NCBI GenBank assembly: GCA_949486985.1
Contig: CATBLW010000287.1
Span: 1 to 16,349, forward strand
Source: Prochlorococcus marinus str. MIT 9215
Lineage (GTDB): Bacteria; Cyanobacteriota; Cyanobacteriia; PCC-6307; Cyanobiaceae
DNA: 16,349 nucleotides
Direction of reading: 5' to 3'
Shown piece after piece: positions 1 through 7,035 of this stretch (positions are counted from its first letter, which is position 1; the number at the start of each line of letters is the position of its first letter). Below the pieces are notes generated by a model. It did not search any database. It was not told the origin of the DNA and saw only the letters and a list, made by a program, of their open reading frames with translations. A program made the position numbers and the translations under genes.

Positions 1-123
1 ATGGCATGCGGCACATGTTGAAGAGAAAACCTGAGCGCCATGGGAGGAATCTGCGGCCATGGCCAAGGCTGGTGCGCTAACAAAAGCAAGCATGGCGAAC
101 AGGATGGAAAGTGCCCAACGCAT
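1..123 (-). CDS. petJ: Cytochrome c6 precursor, N-terminal part only (runs off window)
   Basis: The reverse strand encodes 41 codons from an ATG at 123 to the window edge. Residues 1-23 form a Sec-type signal peptide: an Arg near the start, a hydrophobic core (LSILFAMLAFV) and Ala-rich cleavage region (APALAMA). The mature part would start with ADSSHGAQVFSSTCAACH, where residues 37-41 are the CxxCH haem-c attachment motif at the expected distance from the mature N-terminus of cytochrome c6. Cytochrome c6 carries electrons in the thylakoid lumen from cytochrome b6f to photosystem I or to the terminal oxidase. An in-frame TGA lies four codons upstream, so this ATG is the only plausible start; no Shine-Dalgarno sequence is visible. 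The axial Met ligand and C-terminus are outside the window, so another small class I cytochrome c cannot be excluded. Confidence 0.78.
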   Translation of the reverse strand, partial: MRWALSILFAMLAFVSAPALAMAADSSHGAQVFSSTCAACH

Positions 124-447
124 CAGGAGAAGGTATCAAAGGACACGATCTTATGTTCCGAGTTCTGAGGGCGCCTTCTCTGCGGCTGGCAGCGTTACCA
201 ATGCAAATAATTTCTTTCCAGTAGCGCCTTCTCACATTTTTTGTTTGGCTGCTTGCTTGCCTGAGCTAATAATTTCTCGCCTGATCCATTGCTCGCCTGA
301 ACCATTGCTTGCCTGATCCATTGCTGGCTTGATGAATCTTCCTCCCAGCGAGAGAGCTGTTTTTCTGCTTCGCTAAAGGGATGAGAGCCTCTTGGTATTG
401 AATCAGGAGTGAATGGAGCGGATGCGCTTCAGCGTGAGGTCACGACC
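124..447. other. Divergent intergenic region between petJ and FAD oxidoreductase
   Basis: This 324-bp stretch separates two divergently transcribed genes and must hold the petJ promoter and, in all likelihood, that of the oxidoreductase. I see no convincing coding sequence: the open frame at 59-316 (+) starts inside petJ on the opposite strand and ends in repeats with low-complexity translation. The recognisable content is the 16-bp tandem repeat at 255-338. No clear -35/-10 pair, terminator or RNA gene stood out. Confidence 0.6.
255..338. repeat. Imperfect 16-bp tandem direct repeat, about 5 units
   Basis: Units at 275-290, 291-306, 307-322 and 323-338 follow the consensus gcTtGCCTGAtCCATT; a diverged unit at 255-270 (GCTTGCCTGAGCTAAT) is separated from the rest by 4 bp. 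The three central units differ from each other at only one to three positions, and the last unit is more diverged. The array lies between petJ and the FAD oxidoreductase gene. It could be a replication-slippage expansion or a cluster of protein-binding sites. Neither is shown by the sequence alone. Confidence 0.8.
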
Positions 448-2124
448 GTGTTGCGATTGAGTGAGCTCAAGCTTCCTCTTGATCATCCCCAAGAGGCTGT
501 TGAAGCAGCGATTCTTCAACGTCTGCGCATTTCAGCTGATCAACTGATCAGTTACAAGCTGGTTAAGCGAAGCATTGATGCCAGAAGGCATCAGCGGATT
601 CAGCTGATTTACAGCGTTGATGTGGCCGTTCAAGCTGAGCCGGCGTTGTTACGACGCCATTCCAGTAATCAGAGGATTCGCAAGGCGCCAGATACGCGTT
701 ACAGATTTGCCACCAAGGCCCCCAAAGCCTTTCCCTCCCAGGAGTGCGAGCGACCTGTGGTCGTGGGAGCTGGTCCCTGTGGTTATTTCGCGGCTCTGTT
801 GTTGGCGCAGATGGGCTTTCGGCCCTTATTGCTTGAACGTGGTCAGGCCGTCAAAGAACGTACGGCGGCAACCTTTGCTTTTTGGAGGGGAGAACGCCCT
901 CTGGATCCAGAGTCGAATGTTCAGTTTGGCGAGGGCGGAGCTGGCACGTTCTCTGATGGCAAGCTTTATAGCCAGGTGAGCGACCCTGAGCACTACGGCC
1001 AAAAAGTGCTTGAAGAGTTGGTCGCCAGTGGTGCGAATCCAGAGATCCTTTCTGTACACCGTGCCCATATCGGCACCTTCAAGTTGGCCACAGTCGTGCG
1101 TGGACTTCGAGCCAGGATTGAACAGCTCGGCGGCGAGATTCGCTTTGAGAGTCGGATGGATCAATTGCTGGTGGAACCAGCTTCAGATCAGCAGGAATTA
1201 AACAAGCCTCTCCAAGTGGTTGGGGTGAAGCTCGCTGATGGCAGCATCGTGTCGAGCCGCCATGTGCTTCTGGCTCTTGGGCATTCGGCAAGGGATAGTT
1301 TCGCCATGCTTGAGAAGGCTGGAGTGTGCCTGGAGCGAAAACCTTTTGCTGTGGGTTTTCGAATCGAGCATCCGCAGCCATTGATTGATCAAGCCCGTTG
1401 GGGGCCGATGGCTGGGCACCCTCTACTTGGACATGCGGAATACAAGTTGGTGCATCACGCCAGCAATGGTCGCTGCGTTTACAGCTTTTGCATGTGCCCT
1501 GGTGGCCTTGTCGTTGGTGCCACATCCGAAAAGGATTGCGTGGTCACCAATGGCATGAGTCAACACACTCGCAATGAGCGGAACGCGAATAGTGGCCTTG
1601 TGGTGACGTTGGAGCCAGAAGACCTCCATGACTACGAGCGCTGGCCAGGGGATCCCTTGGCCGGAGTGGCCTTACAGCGTGAACTTGAACAACGGGCTTT
1701 TCAGCTGGGAGGAGGAGGCTATGCCGCTCCAATCCAACGTCAGCAGGATTTTTTGGCCCGTATTCCTTCGACCAGACTTGGCGAGGTGAAACCTTCTTAT
1801 TTGCCTGATGTGAAGTTGGTTGACCTCAACCAGGCCTTGCCAGCTCCTTTGATCGAAGCCCTTAGAGAGGCCTTACCGGCCTTTGGTCGCCGTCTTTCGG
1901 GCTACAACCATCCAGATGCTGTTCTTACGGCGGTTGAAACGCGCACCTCATCGCCAGTGCGTTTCCCCAGGGATGATGGCTTTGAATCGATGAATACCAG
2001 AGGGCTCATTCCTGCTGGAGAAGGAGCCGGTTATGCAGGAGGCATCCTTTCTGCTGGGATTGATGGCATTCGATCTGCAGAAGCATTGGCTCGAAAGCTT
2101 GTGATCGATCATTCCCCAGCCTGA
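448..2124 (+). CDS. FAD-dependent oxidoreductase, COG2509 family
   Basis: A 558-residue flavoprotein of the uncharacterised FAD-dependent dehydrogenase family (COG2509); substrate unknown, probably cytosolic. An N-terminal domain of about 100 residues precedes a Rossmann dinucleotide-binding motif GAGPCG (residues 107-112) followed by the acidic end of the second strand (LLLERG). Family hallmarks follow: the Gly-rich FGEGGAGTFSDGKLY segment and a C-terminal FAD motif (PAGEGAGYAGGI). I placed the start at GTG 448, with GAGG about nine bases upstream, because relatives as I know them begin almost directly with LRLSELKLPLDH. A longer form starting at GTG 409 would add 13 residues, but its AGGAG overlaps that start codon. 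The 3' end overlaps the convergent pgeF gene by 16 bp. The family assignment is firm; biological role is not known. Confidence 0.9.
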   Translation: MLRLSELKLPLDHPQEAVEAAILQRLRISADQLISYKLVKRSIDARRHQRIQLIYSVDVAVQAEPALLRRHSSNQRIRKAPDTRYRFATKAPKAFPSQECERPVVVGAGPCGYFAALLLAQMGFRPLLLERGQAVKERTAATFAFWRGERPLDPESNVQFGEGGAGTFSDGKLYSQVSDPEHYGQKVLEELVASGANPEILSVHRAHIGTFKLATVVRGLRARIEQLGGEIRFESRMDQLLVEPASDQQELNKPLQVVGVKLADGSIVSSRHVLLALGHSARDSFAMLEKAGVCLERKPFAVGFRIEHPQPLIDQARWGPMAGHPLLGHAEYKLVHHASNGRCVYSFCMCPGGLVVGATSEKDCVVTNGMSQHTRNERNANSGLVVTLEPEDLHDYERWPGDPLAGVALQRELEQRAFQLGGGGYAAPIQRQQDFLARIPSTRLGEVKPSYLPDVKLVDLNQALPAPLIEALREALPAFGRRLSGYNHPDAVLTAVETRTSSPVRFPRDDGFESMNTRGLIPAGEGAGYAGGILSAGIDGIRSAEALARKLVIDHSPA

Positions 2125-2963
2125 GCAACGATCCCACTCCACTGCACAGCCTTGACTTGGTCTCGCCGCCAGGAGTGAAAAAGACTTACTTCAGCTGCTG
2201 TGCACAGTGGGCATTGACTGATCTGATTGGATTGGATGCCGGTGCGTCGAAGTTGCTCAATGGCAGCAAGGCGAATGTCGAGTCGCATGTGCTGGGGACT
2301 GATGTCGTCATTGAGAACACCTTCTGCTTTGAGCTGTTCCAATCGTTGATTTCGTTGGGGCGGTTGATTGTCTTCTTCGCTCTCAAGGCTTTTGGCGATG
2401 GCGAAAGCAACATCGTTTTGGACCTGATAATTGGCGCCACTGATGGCGGGTCCAAGGGCAACAAGCAGATTCTCAAGTTTCGCCCCGCGTGATCTCAAGG
2501 TTGTGAGGGCTTTGGGAAGGATTCTGGCCGCTACGCCTCGCCAACCGACATGACAGGCGGCTGCATGTCCTGTTCCGGGGTCGGCAATGAGTACTGGTGT
2601 GCAATCAGCACTGCAGACCCAGAGGCTTTGCCCGCCTTGATCACTAACAAGTGCATCGGCGTCTGGCCATGGTGGCTGGTTTGCCTCAGAGGCATTCAGA
2701 ACCTTGTCTCCATGCACTTGCTTGGGGCGATGAACACTTACTCCTGCGCTGAGATAACCAGCAAGTTCATCAGGGCCTCGATTCTGCCAGCGGCGTGTGA
2801 AGAAACCATGTTCGAAGCCTGCTGCTTCTAGGAGGTCTGATTGGAGGTAATAGCCCCCATAGCAACCAGCCCATGTCCAGTCCTGGATTTGATTGAAAAA
2901 AGCATCGGGAGCGGCAAACGGGTCTTGGTCTTCAGCTTTCGCTTTAGGCCCATTGCTGGTCAT
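2109..2963 (-). CDS. pgeF: PgeF/YfiH-family protein (laccase domain, purine nucleoside phosphorylase-type)
   Basis: A 284-residue member of the multicopper-oxidase-like YfiH/LACC1 family. Studied members cleave purine nucleosides (adenosine, inosine) with phosphate, and YfiH has been described as a peptidoglycan editing factor in E. coli; older annotations call it polyphenol oxidase. The three zinc ligands are visible: His84 in KQVHGDKV, Cys121 in CSADCTPVL and His138 in CHVGWRG. The C-terminal CPLCT and FHSWRRD motifs are also typical. The first 45 residues are a lineage-specific extension. It is the last gene of the rps1b-tab2-pgeF unit: its ATG overlaps the stop codon of tab2 in an ATGA (2960-2963), which suggests translational coupling. 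The family is sure; the substrate in this organism is inferred. Confidence 0.9.
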   Translation of the reverse strand: MTSNGPKAKAEDQDPFAAPDAFFNQIQDWTWAGCYGGYYLQSDLLEAAGFEHGFFTRRWQNRGPDELAGYLSAGVSVHRPKQVHGDKVLNASEANQPPWPDADALVSDQGGQSLWVCSADCTPVLIADPGTGHAAACHVGWRGVAARILPKALTTLRSRGAKLENLLVALGPAISGANYQVQNDVAFAIAKSLESEEDNQPPQRNQRLEQLKAEGVLNDDISPQHMRLDIRLAAIEQLRRTGIQSNQISQCPLCTAAEVSLFHSWRRDQVKAVQWSGIVAQAGE

Positions 2964-3859
2964 TGTTGAGCGAGGTCACGCAGCATCCAGAAGCCTGCAA
3001 ACCTTTGTTCGTTGGGGGTGGTTTGCACGGAGATGAATTGGAACCCTCCACTGTTTTCCCGGGCTTGCATCAGAGTTTGTTGAGCAGCCTCAGCAGTTTG
3101 TTTATCCATATCCGTCACCAACCAGCGATCGTCTTGGCCGGCTTCGAGCAGTAGTTGCTTGCCTTCAACAACCAGACGAACCGGCTCTAGACCTCCCAGC
3201 CAGCCGGCTAATGCAAGGGCACGATTTTTGCTGAACATTCGCACCCCTGGAATGGGCAGGCTGTCGTCATCGGTGCTGATAACGGGGAGGAGACCACTGA
3301 AATCGATGGGCCATTCTGATGCTTCTCGCAGCATGCCGATGGGCATGGAGGCCCAACTCCAAGCATCGCCTCTTACGGCCTCAGGGAGAGGTAGGGGGGG
3401 CGTCGGGATGGGCATTGGTGGCGGCGCTAGTGGCCCTGCCATATAGCCATCCTGTTGGGGATAGAGATCTTGTTCCCGCTCGGCGAGCCAATCGAGCAGT
3501 GCATAGGTTCGGCGGCTTGCCAGTACTTCAAATCCAAGACCTGCGGAAGCACGTTCAACCATGCTGCGCATTGATGATCGCCAGCAGCGCAGCCTTAAAG
3601 GTGGTTTCCAGCCTTGTTTTTCAGCATCTTGCAGGGCTTCGTCAAGAGCATTGGCTAGCCACTCAGAATTGACTTCGGAGGCTGGACAGCGCTTCTCCCA
3701 GCGGAAGGGCGCGGCTCCTGATGGATCCAGGGAGGAACTGATCAGTAGCTCCCAGCGTTTTTTCCCATCAGGCTCAAGAATGGGTCGCGAGTAAAAATCA
3801 AGTTCCCAGTCCGCCTGGCGTGAGAGATCGGAGTTTTTGGTTGAAGCGGCCGCGATCAT
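2960..3859 (-). CDS. tab2: Tab2/Atab2-family RNA-binding protein
   Basis: A 299-residue protein of the Tab2 family. In Chlamydomonas Tab2 binds the psaB leader and is needed for translation of PsaB; in Arabidopsis ATAB2 is needed for accumulation of both photosystems. Family landmarks are the N-terminal WELDFYSRP (about residues 18-26) followed by KKRWELLI, a central arginine-rich RCWRSSMRSMV helix, and the C-terminal QFISVQTTPNEQRFAGFWMLRD block. A Pro-rich linker (APPPMPIPTPPLPLP, about residues 145-159) sits in the middle. Its ATG lies in a 4-bp ATGA overlap with the rps1b stop (3856-3859), and its own stop overlaps the pgeF start, so all three are probably one transcript. A role in photosystem gene translation is inferred from the plastid homologues. 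The gene symbol follows the algal name. Confidence 0.9.
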   Translation of the reverse strand: MIAAASTKNSDLSRQADWELDFYSRPILEPDGKKRWELLISSSLDPSGAAPFRWEKRCPASEVNSEWLANALDEALQDAEKQGWKPPLRLRCWRSSMRSMVERASAGLGFEVLASRRTYALLDWLAEREQDLYPQQDGYMAGPLAPPPMPIPTPPLPLPEAVRGDAWSWASMPIGMLREASEWPIDFSGLLPVISTDDDSLPIPGVRMFSKNRALALAGWLGGLEPVRLVVEGKQLLLEAGQDDRWLVTDMDKQTAEAAQQTLMQARENSGGFQFISVQTTPNEQRFAGFWMLRDLAQQ

Positions 3860-5163
3860 CCAGCTGATTGTTCTTTTTCTCTGAGAACGTTACGAGCTTT
3901 ATTTGCTCTTTCCTCTGCTTCTGCCATTACTTTTTCTTTCTCAGTAAGAATTTCGCCTGGTTGGCCTTCGAGTAGAGCGGTATTCAAACCAACGCGGCCG
4001 CGGCCAGGATCGAGCTCTGTAATCAGCGCTTTAAGCCGATCGCCTTGGTCGAAGGCTTCTCGCAGGGATCGCAGGCTGGCGCCGGTAATCATTGATTGGT
4101 GCAGAAGGCCAGTAACACCACCAAGATCGACGAAGAATCCATAGGGTTTGATCGACACAATTTGTCCCTCGACAAGCTGACCAACTTCCAGCTCCGAGAA
4201 ACGAGCGGCAATGGAGGCGCGTTTCTCGGAAAGCACCAATTTGCGGGTTTCTGGATTGACTTCTAGGAAGGTGACGCCAAGGGTTTTGCTGACAAGTGCT
4301 TCATGGTTTTCGCCATCTTGCAATTGGGAGCGGGGGATGAAGCCCCTCAGGCCTTCCAAGTCGCAGGTGACACCACCGCGATTAAATCCATTCACTTTGA
4401 CTTGCACCACCTTGCCTTCTTTGGCCATTTGCTGAACCTTGTCCCAGCTCTTGCGCAGGGCTAGAGCACGGCAGCTGATGGTGACCATCCCATCGGCATT
4501 TTGCTCTCGGGTTACGAGTACCTCAACCGTTAGCCCCTTGGGAAAAAGCTCCTTAAGGCTTGTAATGACTCCAAGTCCGCATTCATTTTTGGGCATGAAG
4601 CCCGGTGCTTTGCCGCCGATGTCGACGTAAACACCATCACTTTCGGCGCCGATCACCGTGCCACTAATGACGTCGCCTGTGGTCCCTACCGGTGCGTTCT
4701 CATCAAGGGCGGCAAGGAAGGCGTCTTCGTCAAAGTCGAAATCATCAACGCTTCTGGCTGGACGACTCTGTGCGCTTTCGTTGTTGGCGCTAGGACTGGC
4801 TTGGGATTTTGCGTTGCCGCGGCCCTGACCGGCGGGTCCAAGCAGGTCGGCCATGGTCATGCCTTCAAGGCCATCCATGCCGAAGCGACTTTCATCGGAT
4901 CCAGAATCTGATGAAGTGGCTTGCTTGAGCTCGTTGGGTGGTTGAGGAAAGCCTCTTGCGGCTTCGATGGCAGCAGCTTCGAGCTGGCTTGCACGGCCTG
5001 CGGCTGCATTGGCAGCGGCACGTGCTTCAGCAGCTTCTTTTTGCAAGCGTTCCTGCTCATCACGCCGACTGATGTGCATCACCTGAAGAGGCTTGCGTGG
5101 GGCATCCGCTGCCGGCTTGGGAGCCTTGGGTTTGTTCGGTTGCGGAATGCCGGATCCGGCCAT
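3856..5163 (-). CDS. rps1b: 30S ribosomal protein S1 homolog B (Nbp1-type), three S1 domains
   Basis: A 435-residue RNA-binding protein with three S1 (OB-fold) domains at about residues 162-235, 246-314 and 325-396. Each shows the S1 pattern, for example GDVISGTVIGAESDGVYVDI and VEGQIVSIKPYGFFVDLGG. The N-terminal 150 residues are low complexity: Lys/Pro-rich, then an Ala/Glu-rich helical stretch (about 36-70), then a Ser-rich and Asp-rich linker (DDFDFDEDAFLAAL) before the first S1 domain. The C-terminus is a charged helix. Cyanobacteria usually have a second S1 protein, Rps1a; this architecture fits the one annotated S1 homolog B or Nbp1. S1 proteins bring mRNA to the 30S subunit, which matters where Shine-Dalgarno sequences are weak, as in this window. 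First gene of the unit with tab2 and pgeF. Confidence 0.88.
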   Translation of the reverse strand: MAGSGIPQPNKPKAPKPAADAPRKPLQVMHISRRDEQERLQKEAAEARAAANAAAGRASQLEAAAIEAARGFPQPPNELKQATSSDSGSDESRFGMDGLEGMTMADLLGPAGQGRGNAKSQASPSANNESAQSRPARSVDDFDFDEDAFLAALDENAPVGTTGDVISGTVIGAESDGVYVDIGGKAPGFMPKNECGLGVITSLKELFPKGLTVEVLVTREQNADGMVTISCRALALRKSWDKVQQMAKEGKVVQVKVNGFNRGGVTCDLEGLRGFIPRSQLQDGENHEALVSKTLGVTFLEVNPETRKLVLSEKRASIAARFSELEVGQLVEGQIVSIKPYGFFVDLGGVTGLLHQSMITGASLRSLREAFDQGDRLKALITELDPGRGRVGLNTALLEGQPGEILTEKEKVMAEAEERANKARNVLREKEQSAG

Positions 5164-5185
5164 GGGGCCCTGGGGGTTCGTCGAT

Positions 5186-5200
5186 CTGTCAGTCTGACAG
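5186..5200. promoter_or_regulatory. Perfect inverted repeat in divergent promoter region (candidate operator)
   Basis: CTGTCA-GTC-TGACAG is a perfect 6-bp inverted repeat with a 3-bp spacer. It lies in the 70-bp gap between the divergent rps1b and creatininase starts. A second, shorter dyad, GATCT-gttta-like spacer-AGATC, follows at 5211-5226, and GATCTGT occurs in both (5183-5189 and 5211-5217). The position and symmetry fit a binding site for a dimeric regulator, but a short RNA hairpin in the rps1b leader is equally possible. No known motif was recognised. Confidence 0.4.
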
Positions 5201-5233
5201 GAAGTGTGGAGATCTGTTTGAAGATCGGCGGTA

Positions 5234-6055
5234 ATGTCTCGTTCTTCCAGACGTTTTGATCATTTCAGTTGGCCGCAGGTTCAAGAGGCGGCTTCACAAG
5301 ATGGCTCCACATTGGTTTGGCCATTTGGAGCCTGTGAGCAACACGGCCCTCACCTGCCGTTGGTTACGGATATCTTTTTTGCGGAGAGGGTTTTAGCTGC
5401 CGTCCTGGAGCGTTTACCGGCTTCGTTTCCCGTTTGGATGCTGCCTTCCCAGGCTCTCGGCTTTTCACCGGAACACCAGTCTTTCCCTGGAACACTTTCG
5501 CTTTCGGCCAGCTTGGTGAATCAGATGGTTTTGGAGGTTGGTGCGCAGTTGGCGGCGATGGGGTTTCGTCGCCTGGTGTTGTTCAATGCCCACGGAGGGC
5601 AGATCGGTTTGTTGCAGGTGGCGGCCAGGCAGTTGCGTGCCAAGTGTCCTGAGATGGCTGTTTTGCCTTGTTTCCTTTGGAGTGGCGTGGATGCCCTGCA
5701 GGCCCTGCTTCCTGATGGAGAGAGAGAGAGAGGTCTGCACGCCGGACTCGCTGAGACGAGCTTGATGCTTGGTTTGGCGCCTGAATTGGTGGGTAGTGAT
5801 CGGCCTCAAGATGGAGAGCATCACGATCCAGCACTATCGATTACACCTCCTGCTGGATGGAGCCTTGAGGGGAATGCTCCTTATGCCTGGCTGATGGAAG
5901 ATTTAAGTAAGTCTGGGGTGATTGGCGACACTCGTGAGTCGAGTGCTGAGCTTGGAAAACAATTGGAGAACGCTCTCGTTGCGCACTGGCTGAATTTGTT
6001 CAAAAGCTTGATGGAGAGTCAGTGGCCTCCTGCAAATCAGTCGCAAGGATTGTGA
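5234..6055 (+). CDS. Creatininase-family metallohydrolase
   Basis: A 273-residue protein of the creatininase superfamily, metal-dependent amidohydrolases acting on cyclic or linear C-N bonds (creatininase, formamide hydrolase ArfB, mycofactocin peptidase MftE). Candidate metal ligands are Glu35 and His37 in GACEQHGPHLP, Asp46 in VTD, His120 in NAHGGQ, and His169/Glu174 in HAGLAETS. HQSFPGTLSL (81-90) is another family signature. The usual NGHGGN motif reads NAHGGQ here, with both flanking Asn-side positions altered. The substrate is unknown: creatinine is unlikely to be the natural one in this setting. It is divergent from rps1b and stands alone upstream of ado. Codons 162-167 contain a (GA)7 run. 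The ATG at 5234 is the natural start; no strong Shine-Dalgarno sequence is present. Confidence 0.88.
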   Translation: MSRSSRRFDHFSWPQVQEAASQDGSTLVWPFGACEQHGPHLPLVTDIFFAERVLAAVLERLPASFPVWMLPSQALGFSPEHQSFPGTLSLSASLVNQMVLEVGAQLAAMGFRRLVLFNAHGGQIGLLQVAARQLRAKCPEMAVLPCFLWSGVDALQALLPDGERERGLHAGLAETSLMLGLAPELVGSDRPQDGEHHDPALSITPPAGWSLEGNAPYAWLMEDLSKSGVIGDTRESSAELGKQLENALVAHWLNLFKSLMESQWPPANQSQGL

Positions 6056-6119
6056 TCAAAATCTGGACGAAGAGACCATTTCCTTTAACCAAACACGTCA
6101 CTTTTCACAAATAGAGGGT

Positions 6120-6125
6120 TACACT
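6120..6125 (+). promoter_or_regulatory. Possible -10 element upstream of ado
   Basis: TACACT at 6120-6125, 31 bp before the ado ATG, is the best match to a TATAAT-like -10 box in the 100-bp spacer. No good -35 hexamer lies 16-18 bp upstream (GTCACT at 6097-6102 matches poorly). Transcription start data would be needed; this is a weak call. Confidence 0.2.
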
Positions 6126-6155
6126 CTGCCGACCGATGACTTTTAGAAGAGATTC

Positions 6156-6887
6156 ATGTCGACCATCAACTCACCTGATGTTGCTGTTCTAGACAGGCCT
6201 GATGGATCCACAGATGCTCTTCCAGACTTCACAGCAGATGCTTATAAGGACGCCTACAGCCGCATCAATGCAATTGTGATTGAAGGCGAGCATGAAGCTC
6301 ATGACAACTACATGTCTATCGGCACTCTCCTTCCAGATGATCTGGACCAGTTAAAAAAGCTGGCAATTATGGAGAAGAAGCACGCCAATGGCTTTAAGGC
6401 CTGTGGAAGAAATCTTGATGTGACTGCGGATATGGCGTTTGCAAAGGAGTTTTTCGCTCCTTTGCACGACAATTTTCAAAAAGCGTTAGGCGAAGGGAAA
6501 ACAGCCACCTGCTTGTTGATCCAGGCCTTGTTGATCGAGGCCTTTGCTATATCCGCTTATCACACCTATATCCCTGTTTCTGATCCATTTGCTCGCAAGA
6601 TCACAGAGGGTGTTGTGCAAGATGAATACATTCATCTCAATTATGGAGAGGTTTGGCTGAAGGCCAATCTCGATAGTTGCCGCGAAGAGCTGATCGAAGC
6701 GAACCGAGAGAACCTGCCTTTGATCCGAAGGATGCTCGATCAGGTAGCAGGAGATGCTGCCGTGTTGCAGATGGATAAGGAGGACCTCATTGAGGACTTC
6801 TTGATTGCTTATCAAGAGTCGCTGACTGAAGTTGGTTTCTCAACGCGGGAGATCACTCGCATGGCCGCTGCAGCATTGGTTGGTTGA
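6156..6887 (+). CDS. ado: Aldehyde deformylating oxygenase (alkane synthesis)
   Basis: A 243-residue ferritin-like di-iron enzyme that converts fatty aldehydes (C16/C18) to odd-chain alkanes or alkenes plus formate, using O2 and reduced ferredoxin. All six metal ligands are present: Glu45, Glu73, His76, Glu128, Glu157 and His160. The numbering coincides with that of the structurally characterised Prochlorococcus MIT 9313 enzyme, and the C-terminal third is almost the same as I remember it, while the region around residues 60-115 differs. Cys83 (in KACGRN) matches the conserved cysteine near the active site. The product is insertion-free and full length. It is followed by aar, which makes its aldehyde substrate, in the classic cyanobacterial order ado-aar-accA. 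The start ATG at 6156 matches family length. Confidence 0.97.
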   Translation: MSTINSPDVAVLDRPDGSTDALPDFTADAYKDAYSRINAIVIEGEHEAHDNYMSIGTLLPDDLDQLKKLAIMEKKHANGFKACGRNLDVTADMAFAKEFFAPLHDNFQKALGEGKTATCLLIQALLIEAFAISAYHTYIPVSDPFARKITEGVVQDEYIHLNYGEVWLKANLDSCREELIEANRENLPLIRRMLDQVAGDAAVLQMDKEDLIEDFLIAYQESLTEVGFSTREITRMAAAALVG

Positions 6888-6960
6888 GGGGCGTTAGTCC
6901 TTCGGCGCTCCCCTTCAAGCTGCTGCTCTGAAACTGTTTGTTCAGCATCGATGCCAGCAG
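6886..6960 (+). promoter_or_regulatory. Structured spacer after ado: hairpin plus nested dyads
   Basis: Directly after the ado stop, AGGGG (6887-6891) can pair with CCCCT (6910-6914), with two further CG pairs inside across a 2-nt bulge; the loop side contains a cTTCGg. Next, CTGCTG (6920-6925) pairs with CAGCAG (6955-6960), enclosing the dyad CTGAA/TTCAG (6928-6932 and 6941-6945) and the perfect palindrome GCATCGATGC (6945-6954). No T-run follows the first hairpin, so it is not a classic intrinsic terminator. It may mark the 3' end of ado mRNA or lie in the aar leader. Confidence 0.35.
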
Positions 6961-7035
6961 TCATGGGATCATGTCTGTACAAGCCCTGTTTTGTCTTTGG
7001 GGCCTCAGCCCAGAATCTCAGTACGTAAGTAGGAC

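Noticed and set aside
59..316. 85-codon open frame on the + strand near the left edge
   Set aside because: It begins antisense to the petJ signal-peptide region and runs into the tandem repeat; its translation is low complexity with no recognisable domain, and the opposite strand carries the convincing CxxCH protein.
826..1525. Two antisense open frames (112 and 148 codons) inside the FAD oxidoreductase gene
   Set aside because: They lie wholly opposite a conserved gene, have no family motifs and show composition typical of reverse-complement shadows.
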